64,000 nt of DNA from CAYUYV01 sp050331455 (GTDB taxonomy: Bacteria > Pseudomonadota > Alphaproteobacteria > JAJFIK01), in the NCBI GenBank assembly GCA_050331455.1, contig JBHJGV010000005.1:62001-126000 (forward strand), given 5' to 3'. Below the pieces are notes generated by a model. It was not told the DNA's origin. It ran no database searches and was given only the letters and a program-made list of their open reading frames with translations. This document shows positions 17,615 to 26,327 of the stretch, piece after piece. A program made the position numbers and the translations under genes. The first letter of the stretch is position 1; every line of letters starts with the position of its first letter.

Positions 17615-19335
17615 CGGCGGCCGAGGCCCGCGTGCCCGCCCGAACCGCGCCGGCGCCCTGGCCCCTTTGGCTCCAGGACGGCGTCGTCCTGGGCGTGATG
17701 GTCGTGCTGGCGGCGGCCTGCATTGTCTATGAGTATCTCTTGTCCCATTATGCGGGCCGCGTGCTCGGCATGATGGAACATGCCATTTTCGCGATGATCG
17801 GCGTGATGATCGTGTCCATGGGCCTCGGCTCCCTCGCGGCCCGGCGCATCCGGGATCCGGATACCGGTTTCCTGGTCGTGGAGCTCAGCCTTGCGGTGCT
17901 CGGCGCCTCGGGCATCCTGCTCATCGCCGGTGCGGTCGCCTTCGCCCAGGACCTGCCCGTCATCATTGCTCAGAATTTCAGCCTGCCGCGGGATGCCGTG
18001 CCCACGGGTGCGCTCACGGCCGCCGTCGACCGTGCCGCCGGCACGGTGCCCTATCTGGTCGGGGCGGCCATCGGGGTTCTCATCGGGATGGAAATCCCGC
18101 TCATCGCCCGGGTCCGCGAGGCACTCTACCGCCGTCACCTGACCCATAATACCGGCACTGTCTACGGCTTCGATTATGTGGGCGCCGGGCTCGGCGCCGC
18201 GATCTTCATCACGGTGCTGCTGGCCTTGCCCCCGGAACAGGTCGCGGTGGGGGTCGCCGCGGTCAATCTCACGGCCGGCACCGCGTTTCTGGCCCTGCGC
18301 TGGCGCCAGGTTTCGGCGCGCCGCACCCTCGCCGCCGCCCATGCCCTCGTCCTGCTCGCCCTGCTGCTGATCGGGACCCGGAGCGGCACCTGGCACGCCC
18401 TTCTGGAGGACAGTCTCTATCAGGACCACGTCATCCTGGCAGAGGACACGGATTTTCAGCATATCACGGTCACCGGGCGCACGACCGGCACCGGCATGGA
18501 GCACCGGCTCTACCTCAATGGCCGGTTACAATTCTGTTCCTGCGACGAGGTGATCTATCACAGCATGCTGGTGGCACCGCCCCTGCTCGCAGCGGCGCGG
18601 ACGGACGACATTCTGCTCATCGGCGGCGGAGATGGTCTCGCCTTGCGCAATATGCTGCACTGGGAGCCACGGCGGGTCACGGTTCTGGAACTGGACCGGC
18701 GCATGGTGTCCCTGTTCTCGGAGCGGCAGGCGGGCGGCGCCAATGCCCCTCTGATTGCGCTCAACGAAAGCAGCTTTGACGATCCCCGAGTGAATGTGCG
18801 CTTCGGTGACGCCTTCAATACGGCCCAGGCGCTGCTGGCGGAAGGCCGGCGTTTCGACGCCATCGTCGTGGACTTGCCGGATCCCTCTCATCCGGATCTC
18901 AACAAACTCTACAGCGTCCGGTTTTATGCCCTGTTGCGCCGCCTGCTGACCGGTGATGGCGCCCTGGCCGTTCAGTCGACGAGCCCGTTCCATGCCCGGG
19001 ACGCGTTCCTGACCGTGGGCGTGACCTTGGAGGCCGCCGGTTTTGGCCGGGTGGCGCCCTACCGGGCCAATGTGCCCAGTTTCGGAGAATGGGGGTGGAC
19101 CCTCGCTGCCCCCGACGGCGCCCCTCTTTCCACGCGTATCGCCCAGAGCCGCCAAAGCATCCCTGCGCAAAGCTGGGCCACGCCGGACCTGATCGAGGCC
19201 GCTTTCGCCTTTCCCAAAAATTTCCTGGCCCGGGCCGATGATCTGACGCCCAACACGGTCAGCGGCAATGCCATGTACCGCTTACACCAGGACGCCTGGG
19301 CGCGAGAGGACATCACCGTCACCGGGCAGCCTTGA
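17611..19335 (+). CDS. Membrane-anchored spermidine-synthase-fold protein (polyamine aminopropyltransferase-like)
   Basis: A 574-residue fusion. The N-terminal 250 residues hold about seven transmembrane segments. They are followed by a soluble domain of the spermidine synthase family: DFQHITVTGR (start of the domain), LYLNGRLQFCSCDEVIYH (the usual LxLDGxxQ...DExxYHE region), LLIGGGDGLALRN (motif I, about residue 337) and VVDLPDPSHPDLNKLYS (motif equivalent to DSTDP; DLPDP is usual in membrane-fused members). Known enzymes of the family transfer an aminopropyl group from decarboxylated SAM to a polyamine. No SAM decarboxylase gene is nearby, so the substrate is open. It overlaps the DUF350 gene by four bases and is followed by the DUF2170 gene. 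The membrane anchoring and operon suggest that polyamine or a polyamine-like modification is made at the inner membrane. Confidence 0.85.
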   Translation: MTAAEARVPARTAPAPWPLWLQDGVVLGVMVVLAAACIVYEYLLSHYAGRVLGMMEHAIFAMIGVMIVSMGLGSLAARRIRDPDTGFLVVELSLAVLGASGILLIAGAVAFAQDLPVIIAQNFSLPRDAVPTGALTAAVDRAAGTVPYLVGAAIGVLIGMEIPLIARVREALYRRHLTHNTGTVYGFDYVGAGLGAAIFITVLLALPPEQVAVGVAAVNLTAGTAFLALRWRQVSARRTLAAAHALVLLALLLIGTRSGTWHALLEDSLYQDHVILAEDTDFQHITVTGRTTGTGMEHRLYLNGRLQFCSCDEVIYHSMLVAPPLLAAARTDDILLIGGGDGLALRNMLHWEPRRVTVLELDRRMVSLFSERQAGGANAPLIALNESSFDDPRVNVRFGDAFNTAQALLAEGRRFDAIVVDLPDPSHPDLNKLYSVRFYALLRRLLTGDGALAVQSTSPFHARDAFLTVGVTLEAAGFGRVAPYRANVPSFGEWGWTLAAPDGAPLSTRIAQSRQSIPAQSWATPDLIEAAFAFPKNFLARADDLTPNTVSGNAMYRLHQDAWAREDITVTGQP

Positions 19336-19388
19336 CATATTATGTCGCCTGCCCATGTTTGCATTGTGCCGTCGAGGAGACTGATGAA

Positions 19389-19796
19389 ATGACGACAGAA
19401 ATCGTGCAACGGCTTGAGGAGATCGGCCAGGACACCCTGGCCTACCCCTTCAAGATCGAACCCCTGCCCGGGGAAGAAAAGGTCTATCGCGTGGTGGTCG
19501 ATGGCCAGCCGGAGTTCCCCATTGCCATGTCCGAGGCGGACGGAGAGCTCTTGTGCATGGTGCGCCTTTTTGGGACGGACGAAATCGCCGAGGGGCGCCG
19601 GGACGATCTTTTCGAGACCATGCTGGCGGGCAATCTGACCCTGCCCTTGAGCACCTTCGGGCTGACGGATGGGGCGGTCTATCTGTTCGGGTCCCTGTCG
19701 GCGGCCTCGCGCACAGAAGTGATTGTCGAGGAAATCCAGGCCCTGGCCGGAAACACCGTCGAGGCCCTCGAACTCGTGCAGGATTACCTGACCTGA
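19389..19796 (+). CDS. DUF2170 family protein (YjfI-like)
   Basis: A 135-residue soluble acidic protein. The start at 19389 (MTTEIVQRLEEIGQDTLAYP) is chosen because GAGGAG lies at good spacing and because the extra 19 codons in the open frame overlap the previous gene and are Cys-rich noise. Recognisable DUF2170/YjfI character includes YPFKIEPLPGEEKVYRVVV, the FETMLAGNLTLPLSTFG block, GAVYLFGSLSAAS and a C-terminal helix. E. coli yjfI lies directly upstream of the PspA-like yjfJ, and the same order is kept here. Function unknown; it is likely a partner or regulator of the PspA-family protein. Confidence 0.8.
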   Translation: MTTEIVQRLEEIGQDTLAYPFKIEPLPGEEKVYRVVVDGQPEFPIAMSEADGELLCMVRLFGTDEIAEGRRDDLFETMLAGNLTLPLSTFGLTDGAVYLFGSLSAASRTEVIVEEIQALAGNTVEALELVQDYLT

Positions 19797-19854
19797 GGCC
19801 TGCGCCCATTCGTACACGGATGCCCTGCGACTGCCTAACGTGGAGATGACGACC

Positions 19855-20547
19855 ATGGGACTGTTGACCAAAATCGTGACGGCCGTGCGCGGCGGTGCCC
19901 GCGAGACCGGGGAGGCCATTGTGGACGCCAATGCCCTGCGGATTCTCGACCAGGAGATCCATGACGCGAAGCGTGAAATTCAGCGGGCGGAGCAGAGTCT
20001 TGCCGGGCTGATCGCTGATCAGGAAACCGCGCGCTCCAAGCACGAGACCGCCCAGCGCAAGATTACCGAACATGAGGACTATATCGCCCAGGCCCTGGAC
20101 AAGGGCGATGAGGCCCTGGCCCAGGAAATCGCCGAGCGGGTCGCTCAGTTCGACGAGGAAAGCGCCTATCAGAACGGCATTGTGGACGACCTGACCGCCA
20201 AGATCGCTCAGCAGAAAGGCTTCCTGCGCGACGCCCAGCGTAAGGTCGAAACCATGGAGCGGGAGGCGCGCATGGTGAAGACCACCGAGCGGGTCCAGCG
20301 CACGACGGCCTCCCTCGCCTCCTCCTTCGACAGTGGCTCAAGCCGGGTCGCCAAGGCGAGTGAGAGCCTGCAACGCATCAAGGAACGTCAGGAACGCCGC
20401 GCCGCCGAAATGAAGGCTTCGGAGCAATTGAACCGGGAGCGCACCGGTGCCGACCTGAACGACAAGCTGCGCGCTGCCGGGATCACCGCGTCCGGAGGAT
20501 CGAAGGCGAGCGACATCCTCAACCGCGTGAAGGCGAAGCAGTCATGA
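19855..20547 (+). CDS. PspA/IM30 family protein (YjfJ-like)
   Basis: A 230-residue, almost wholly helical coiled-coil protein of the phage-shock-protein A / Vipp1 superfamily, bacterial relatives of ESCRT-III that bind and remodel stressed inner membrane. It begins MGLLTKIVTAVRGGARETGE, matching the amphipathic helix 0 and family start. Long heptad-like helices follow (about residues 25-150), then a Lys/Arg-rich region. The C-terminus AGITASGGSKASDILNRVKA is characteristic of the YjfJ branch. The start at 19855 uses GGAG nine bases upstream; GTG 19840 and ATG 19846 are alternatives. No pspF or pspB/C is nearby, so regulation differs from the E. coli psp operon. The stop overlaps the DUF2491 start by four bases. 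Confidence 0.9.
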   Translation: MGLLTKIVTAVRGGARETGEAIVDANALRILDQEIHDAKREIQRAEQSLAGLIADQETARSKHETAQRKITEHEDYIAQALDKGDEALAQEIAERVAQFDEESAYQNGIVDDLTAKIAQQKGFLRDAQRKVETMEREARMVKTTERVQRTTASLASSFDSGSSRVAKASESLQRIKERQERRAAEMKASEQLNRERTGADLNDKLRAAGITASGGSKASDILNRVKAKQS

Positions 20548-21161
20548 GGGTCCCAAAGCTGAGCGCCCTGTTCGGTCGGGAAAAACCGGTGGAGCGAAAG
20601 GCCATCCGCTCCCCGGACGGCCTTGAGGTCGGCGATTATGTGGAGTTCGGATTCCTTCCAATTCCGGACCTGTCCAACAAACGCTTCGCCGTCGCCCAGA
20701 TCAACCATGTGGACTACGGGCATGGGGCCCAGCGCTCGCTGGTCCTGGCCAGCGGCGAGACCACCGTCGGCCTGTCCTATGAGGCCGGCGACCAGGGCCG
20801 CGCGCTGATCGTCACGAAGCTGCTGCCGCGCCCCGATGTGGAACAGCTTTTCGACATGGACCGCTTTGCAACCGTGTTCGACACGGGATTGGCCAGCGCC
20901 CTGCCGCTGATCGGCCGGCCGGAGCATCTGGATCCCTGGCTCGACGGGTCCGGCTATGAGGAACGGGTGGATGCCGTCCCAGCCCGGTTCAGGACCGGCA
21001 CGGATCTTCAGTGGTCGACATTCGACTTCTATGAACTCGAAGGCATGTCCGATGCGGGCTTCACCTTGGAAATCGAAGTCTATGACGATGACACGGAAAT
21101 CTATGCCTGCCGGGCCCTGAGACCCGATGCGGTGGAAAAATACTGGCCGTCCGGCGCGTAA
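20544..21161 (+). CDS. DUF2491 family protein (YjfK-like)
   Basis: A 205-residue soluble protein in four-base overlap with the PspA-family gene. The N-terminal helix MRVPKLSALFGREKP is followed by a beta-rich domain: SPDGLEVGDYVEFGFLPIPD, VDYGHGAQRSLVLASGE, then LQWSTFDFYELEGM and YDDDTEIYACRALRPD near the end. This is the pattern of YjfK (DUF2491), which in E. coli follows yjfJ. Function is not established. Co-translation with the PspA-like protein argues for a shared complex. No signal peptide or membrane segment is seen. Confidence 0.85.
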   Translation: MRVPKLSALFGREKPVERKAIRSPDGLEVGDYVEFGFLPIPDLSNKRFAVAQINHVDYGHGAQRSLVLASGETTVGLSYEAGDQGRALIVTKLLPRPDVEQLFDMDRFATVFDTGLASALPLIGRPEHLDPWLDGSGYEERVDAVPARFRTGTDLQWSTFDFYELEGMSDAGFTLEIEVYDDDTEIYACRALRPDAVEKYWPSGA

Positions 21162-21184
21162 GGACGGCAAACGGGAGGCCCCTG

Positions 21185-21481
21185 TTGCCGGAAACGTCAA
21201 AGACCCGGGCCGTGCGCGCCGTGCAAATGGCCATGGATCTCGATGCGCGGGTCGCGCGGACCTTGCGGGTCCGGGCGGCCCAGGAGGACCTGACGCTCCA
21301 GGATTATGTGCGGCGCCTGCTCGGGCTTGATTTCAAGCCGGCCCAGCGCCCGCGCCTGTCCATCAGTCTGTCGGATGCGGATTATGAGATCCTGGCGGCC
21401 CGCTACGGCCTCGCCGCCGGTGACCGGGCCGCGATCAAGAAAGCCGTCATCACGTCCCTGACCGATCTCACCGAGCCCTGA
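21185..21481 (+). CDS. Small ribbon-helix-helix-like protein
   Basis: A 98-residue protein, last in the channel/PspA operon. The TTG start at 21185 is chosen because GGGAGG sits about seven bases upstream; an ATG at 21227 is an alternative. The segment LRVRAAQEDLTLQDYVRRLLGL resembles CopG/Arc ribbon-helix-helix proteins. A second similar unit, RLSISLSDADYEILAARYG followed by a helix, makes an internal duplication likely. It may be a DNA-binding autoregulator of the operon, or a protein-interaction module; neither is proven. It ends seven bases before the convergent sulfotransferase-methyltransferase gene. Confidence 0.65.
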   Translation: MPETSKTRAVRAVQMAMDLDARVARTLRVRAAQEDLTLQDYVRRLLGLDFKPAQRPRLSISLSDADYEILAARYGLAAGDRAAIKKAVITSLTDLTEP

Positions 21482-21488
21482 TGGCGGA

Positions 21489-23342
21489 TCACGCGTCGGG
21501 TTTGATGGCGAGCAGCTCACAGCGGCGGGTCTGGAGCATCGCTTCGGGCGTACGCGCAGCGCCCGAAGGATCCTTGCCATAGTGCGCCGCATCGTGAAGG
21601 TCGAAGCCCGCCTCGCCCAGAAGGGTCAGCAGAGCCGCGGGATCATGGCCCGCGGCTTGTTGAAGGCCGGGATTCCAGGTGAGCACCAAACGCAGGCCGG
21701 GGCGCTGCAGGGTCTGCGCTGCGCCTTTCAACACGGACAGTTCGTGCCCCTCCACATCGATCTTCACCGCGCCGATGGTGGACTCCTGCCAGAGCAATCG
21801 GTCGAGCAGGATCACGGGCACGTCGAAAACGGTATCGTCGCTCTCCCCCTGCCCCGTATCGAACGCACCGGCGGGCGGACGCGAGGCCGGGACCCGGAAC
21901 GCACGCGTACCGGCCGCCTCTCCTGCCGCGGCCCGCTCCACATGAATGGGCGCCATGGACCAGTTGATCTCCATGTTTCGGGTCAGGAGATCTGCGAGGA
22001 CCGGATTGGGCTCGACGGCAATGACCCGCGAGCCCTCGGCGGCGCCAAGCCGACTGCCGACCAGACAGGCGTAATAGCCGAACCCCGCCCCCACATCCAC
22101 AAAGGTCGTGCCCGGAGGACACAGGCCAGGCAGCAGGGCTGACAGTTTAGGCTCCCACTGGCGATACACCACGAGTTGGGGCGTCATGATGAGATCGTCG
22201 CTGGGAACCAGATATTTCATGTTCTGAAGGGTTTGAACGAGGGTCGTGCCTTCGGACATGGGGAGGCCGAAGGGGCCCACGAGCTGGCGCACCTGGGTGC
22301 TGGTGACCTCCAGCCGCTTCAGACGCTGGTCCATGGATTTGAGCAGGTCCATCATCGACTCCCGCCGGAACCCGGCCATGGCCCCCATGAGCTTCTCCCC
22401 GAAATCGAACGCGACCAATGGGCCGCCGTCAGGGGCCGGAGCACGGCCCGGCCGCGCACCCGCAGGCGGTCTGGGCTCCGCCACCGCCGAGATCACAGGC
22501 CGGGCAGGACGGGTAACGGCACGCGGCGGGACATCGTCCGGGCCCGTCAGGCGGCTGGCATCACTCTCCGCCCCGCGATGAAGATCGGCCAGGAAGCGAT
22601 CCTTGAACCAATCGGACAGGGCATCGGACTGCTGGCGCAGTCTGGTGTCCGTCTGGACCGGCAGGCGCCGGTCGATGCCGAGGAAAGCCAGCGCGTCAGA
22701 CATCTGGGGCGCGGGCTGGTCCAGAATATCCTCATAGAGGATCCGGAAAGGCTCGATCTCCGCCTCGCGGAAGAAATCGTCCCAGAGCTGATCATGCAGC
22801 TCGATTTCCCTCAGCGCCGTCAGGATCGCGCTGAAATCATAGTCAAGGGCAGGCTCCGGCCCGTTCTGGCGATAGACGTGCCAACGTCCCGACGTTTTGG
22901 CGCGCCAGAAGCTGACCGCTTGGGCAAACTTGTCCCGCCGCATCACCTGGAGCCAGCGCGCCTCGGGAAACTGGTCTGCGAAGCTTTTGGCTTGCCAGCG
23001 ATCGAAGCCAAGGGCGACGGCAAAATGGGTCCGATGGGGCCACATCAGCTTGGTGGCCAGGACATGGGGCCCGCCATTGGCAAGAATACCGCGAAAGGCG
23101 ACCCGGCAGTCCTGCGCCGTCACTTCCGGGGTACACAGACGCCAGGAGTCCGCCAGCATCTCGCGGCCAAGACCCGGCACCCCATTGGCATTGAGGAGGG
23201 TGGCCGCAAAGGTGCTGCCGGACCGGAAAGTGCTGGCCAGGATGACGCTGCTGCGGATTTCGGTGCCCGCCAGTTCTTCCTGCCACAGGGCGCGAATGTC
23301 TGGCGCCGTTTCAGGCGCTGCGGAGGGTTGCGCTTGGGCCAT
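21489..23342 (-). CDS. Stf0-type sulfotransferase fused to FkbM-type methyltransferase
   Basis: A 617-residue two-domain protein. Residues about 25-265 resemble Stf0 carbohydrate sulfotransferases. SSVILASTFRSGSTFAATLL is the PAPS 5'-phosphosulfate loop, VMRRDKFAQAVSFWRA the 3'-phosphate region, and WDDFFREAEIEPFRILYED also fits. After a low-complexity Pro/Ala linker (about 265-310) and a short helical stretch, residues about 350-617 are an FkbM-family SAM-dependent methyltransferase: FVDVGAGFGYYACLVGSRLG (SAM loop), VIAVEPNPVLADLL, VPVILLDRLL and the diagnostic AVKIDVEGHELSVLKGA. AAGGTGACCT precedes the ATG. The single chain suggests sulfation and O-methylation of the same surface glycan. 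It is downstream of, and co-directional with, the GT2-GT4 gene. Substrates are unknown. Confidence 0.88.
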   Translation of the reverse strand: MAQAQPSAAPETAPDIRALWQEELAGTEIRSSVILASTFRSGSTFAATLLNANGVPGLGREMLADSWRLCTPEVTAQDCRVAFRGILANGGPHVLATKLMWPHRTHFAVALGFDRWQAKSFADQFPEARWLQVMRRDKFAQAVSFWRAKTSGRWHVYRQNGPEPALDYDFSAILTALREIELHDQLWDDFFREAEIEPFRILYEDILDQPAPQMSDALAFLGIDRRLPVQTDTRLRQQSDALSDWFKDRFLADLHRGAESDASRLTGPDDVPPRAVTRPARPVISAVAEPRPPAGARPGRAPAPDGGPLVAFDFGEKLMGAMAGFRRESMMDLLKSMDQRLKRLEVTSTQVRQLVGPFGLPMSEGTTLVQTLQNMKYLVPSDDLIMTPQLVVYRQWEPKLSALLPGLCPPGTTFVDVGAGFGYYACLVGSRLGAAEGSRVIAVEPNPVLADLLTRNMEINWSMAPIHVERAAAGEAAGTRAFRVPASRPPAGAFDTGQGESDDTVFDVPVILLDRLLWQESTIGAVKIDVEGHELSVLKGAAQTLQRPGLRLVLTWNPGLQQAAGHDPAALLTLLGEAGFDLHDAAHYGKDPSGAARTPEAMLQTRRCELLAIKPDA

Positions 23343-23405
23343 AGGTCACCTTCTTGTTTCATCCTTTGACGGATGGACAGGTTGCGTTGCGGCGCCTGCG
23401 GCCCT

Positions 23406-26102
23406 TCAGGCGGATTCGGCGAGCGGCGGCTGGGCGAGGACCAGGTGGGATCCTTGGGCGCGCAACGGTTCGGGGCCCGATTGGTTCTGTGGGCAACGGC
23501 CGCGGATGGACCGGCGGGCGGCCGCCGCATACGTCATCTCCAGACCATCGATCATGGTCGCCGCCGTGTAACGCGTTTCGAACAGCCGGCGGCCCGCGCG
23601 CCCCAGGCGGAGCCGGCGCTCCGGATCCTTGACCAGCGCGCGCACAACCCGGGCCAGGGAGGGCCCATCACCCGGCGGCACGAGAACGCCCGTGCCCTCC
23701 TGGTCAAGAATTTCGGCAATGCCCCCAATATCGGAAGCGATGACGGCCGCACCGGCACGCAGCGCCTCGATCACGACCAGGCCGAAGGATTCATAGCGCG
23801 AGGGCACGACCACGATATCGGCGTCGCAATAGACATCGAGCAAGGCATTGCGTTCGAGCGTGCCCGCGAAGCTGACCCGCGTCATCCAGGGCGCATGTCC
23901 GTTCTTCCGCTCGAAAGCCGTCCGCAAAGGCTCGTCCGGCGCGGGAATGGTGTCATCGCCGACCAGACTGACGCGCAGTTCCGGGAGCGAGGCCATCAGG
24001 GCCGGCAACTCCGACAACAGAACATCCGCCCCCTTGCGGTGCTCCAGACGCCCCACAAACACCACATGGACACTCTCCCGGGGGGGCCTGCCGCCCCGGT
24101 CGAAAGCGGGAATATCCGTCAAGCCATGGGGCACGACCGTGACCCGTGCGGGTTCGAGGGACAGGCCATGGGCCGTCTCCACATCGCGGACCAGAGCCTT
24201 GGAATTGGCCAGCAGATGGGGCGCCTGGGCCAGCATGCGGGTTTCCGCTGCGATCACCCGGTTGACGTGATTGGTCCGAAAGTCCGGACGATCGAGCCAG
24301 TCCGGCTTGTGCGGCAGGGCAAGGGCCGCCGTCGTATGGACACTGACCACCAGGGGAATCGAGCCGGCGGCCAGGACGCCCATGGGCTCCACATCCCAGA
24401 TCGGTCCGGACACCACATCAAGGCCCCGGCGCAGGCGGATCCGCATCGCTTCGTCGAACGCGCCGATGCAATGGGTGCGCAGACTGCCCGGCAGATCGGG
24501 CAATGGCGGGAACTGACGCGATGCGCCGCCTTCGGGTTGGATCCGGTGGACCCAGACGCCGGTCTCGAAATCCACCGTATGCCGACCATGCGGGCTTCGG
24601 GTGATGACGCTGACCTCGTGTCCGCGCGCCGCGAGCCCTTCCGCCGCCTGGCGGGTCCAGACCGCAATGCCGCTGTCGGTGTCTTTCCCCCAGGCCTGGG
24701 ACAGGAACACGAGCCGCAGCCGATCTTCGGCCGGGCGCCGGGGTGGGAAGCGCCGATAGCTCCGCTCCCGATGGGCGTTGAGGGTGTCAGCCGAAAGCAA
24801 ACGCGGTGCTTCGGGAGCATGGGCATCCCGCACGCCGGCCGCCACGCCGTCCTCGACCTCCCGGGAGAGTTGGTCGAAGCGCTGTTGGCTCAACTCGCCA
24901 TGCTTGAGGCCCCAGGCCAAGTGACCGGCCTCCCGCTTCAGGTAATCGCCCAGATATTCGACGGCACGCCCGGAGCCGAACATGGCGCCGGCATGGCGGT
25001 GGACGAAATAGGCCTTGCTCCGGACGGGAATGAATTTGGAGCGCGCGACCCGGTTTTCGTCCCGCAAATGGCTGGGGGCATATTTGTGATGGACTTCGGC
25101 CTCCGGTACCATGGCGCAGCGCCAGCCCGCATCCATCATCCGCACATTGACGTCCGTCTCATCCAGAAAATAGGCATATTCCTCATCGAAACCGCCCATG
25201 GCCAGAAGCGCGTCGCGCCGGAAGGCTGCATTGGTGCCGGTTGTGCTGATAAAGCGCTCATGGCCCGGACGGTCCTCGATGCCGGCGTCCTCCAAGGACT
25301 CGTATTGAGTGTTATCGCCAAAGCGGTCCGCGACGACCACCTTGCACTGGAAGGCGACGCCGGAGTTATCCCGGGTGAACCCGCCGGCGGCGCCCACACC
25401 GCGATCGGCGAACGCCGTCGTCAGGCGGTCCAGCCAGTCCGGCTCAGGCACGGCGTCATCATCGATGAAGGCCACGATGTCGCCCCGGGCCGCGGCGATC
25501 CCGATATTCCGGGACATGGAGAGATTGGCCTCGGGGCAGGACAAAGCCGTCACATCGGGCCCCGCCCCGGCGATCACCTGTTCGGTTTCGTCCGATGACG
25601 GTCCATTGACCACGATGACTTCGAAATCGGGGTACCGGAGCTGGCGCAGGCCCTCCAGAGTCGCCCCCAGGGTCGCGGCGCGGTTAAAGGTGTTGATCAC
25701 GACCGATACGGACGGCTTCTCCGGCGGCTCGCCAAACGCGGCTCCGAGTTGGGCGCGCAGGCCGACCGCATCGGCGGGACGAATGCCGGACGAGGGCACG
25801 GACCGGCCTTCCTCAAGGGCCCTCAGGCGGGCCTCGATGCCGTCCATTGCCCCGGCCATCACGCGCATCATCTGGGCCAGACTCCGGGCATCGTCCGCGT
25901 CTCCGGCCCGCTCGCTCTGGGACCGGCGGAGGCCTTCAAGGGCCAGGGACAATTGCTGCACCTCGTCCCGCATGCGATCGATGACCCTCAGCTTGCGACT
26001 CATCAGGACACATCGCACCGCGACGGTGATCACCGAGCCGAGGCCGGGAACGGCCTGGAGACGGAAGTAAAGGCGCTTGTACCAGGCTTTGGGTCGCGGC
26101 AT
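23406..26102 (-). CDS. Bifunctional GT2-GT4 glycosyltransferase fusion
   Basis: An 898-residue protein. Residues about 1-100 hold a basic N-terminus, a hydrophobic stretch and a coiled coil. Residues about 130-430 are a GT2 (GT-A) domain: VSVVINTFNRAATLGATLEG, VIVVNGPSSDETE, SMSRNIGIAAARGDIVAFID with the metal-binding DDD, and FISTTGTNAAFRRDALLAMG. Residues about 500-880 are a GT4 (GT-B) domain: RLRLVFLSQAWGKDTDSGIA, HVVFVGRLEHRKGADVLL and VVPSRYESFGLVVIEALRAG (the E-x7-E donor motif). GGGAGGGG sits before the ATG. Two transferases in one chain can add two successive sugars. It is followed after 63 bases by the Stf0-FkbM gene. A long frame on the opposite strand is a coding shadow. Confidence 0.9.
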   Translation of the reverse strand: MPRPKAWYKRLYFRLQAVPGLGSVITVAVRCVLMSRKLRVIDRMRDEVQQLSLALEGLRRSQSERAGDADDARSLAQMMRVMAGAMDGIEARLRALEEGRSVPSSGIRPADAVGLRAQLGAAFGEPPEKPSVSVVINTFNRAATLGATLEGLRQLRYPDFEVIVVNGPSSDETEQVIAGAGPDVTALSCPEANLSMSRNIGIAAARGDIVAFIDDDAVPEPDWLDRLTTAFADRGVGAAGGFTRDNSGVAFQCKVVVADRFGDNTQYESLEDAGIEDRPGHERFISTTGTNAAFRRDALLAMGGFDEEYAYFLDETDVNVRMMDAGWRCAMVPEAEVHHKYAPSHLRDENRVARSKFIPVRSKAYFVHRHAGAMFGSGRAVEYLGDYLKREAGHLAWGLKHGELSQQRFDQLSREVEDGVAAGVRDAHAPEAPRLLSADTLNAHRERSYRRFPPRRPAEDRLRLVFLSQAWGKDTDSGIAVWTRQAAEGLAARGHEVSVITRSPHGRHTVDFETGVWVHRIQPEGGASRQFPPLPDLPGSLRTHCIGAFDEAMRIRLRRGLDVVSGPIWDVEPMGVLAAGSIPLVVSVHTTAALALPHKPDWLDRPDFRTNHVNRVIAAETRMLAQAPHLLANSKALVRDVETAHGLSLEPARVTVVPHGLTDIPAFDRGGRPPRESVHVVFVGRLEHRKGADVLLSELPALMASLPELRVSLVGDDTIPAPDEPLRTAFERKNGHAPWMTRVSFAGTLERNALLDVYCDADIVVVPSRYESFGLVVIEALRAGAAVIASDIGGIAEILDQEGTGVLVPPGDGPSLARVVRALVKDPERRLRLGRAGRRLFETRYTAATMIDGLEMTYAAAARRSIRGRCPQNQSGPEPLRAQGSHLVLAQPPLAESA

Positions 26103-26327
26103 GGGCCCCTCCCATCTAAGGTATGCGGATTTTGGCGGGCAGCCGGGAATGCCGCCGACGCAGGTCAGCGCGCCGGGCGTCGACGCAGGCCTTGCCGCGA
26201 TGCGACACGTGGGGGATCGGGAACGCGCGAGGGAGAACGGCCCTCCCGATCCCTCTGCCTTGTGGCGGGGGGTTCGATAACAAGCTGTTAACGGGGGACG
26301 GGCGGGGTCGCGTGGTGCGGGGGCCGG

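Noticed and set aside
23373..25598. A 741-codon plus-strand frame opposite the GT2-GT4 gene.
   Set aside because: The minus strand has clear GT2 and GT4 motifs and a strong ribosome-binding site; the plus-strand product is His/Gly/Arg-rich shadow sequence.
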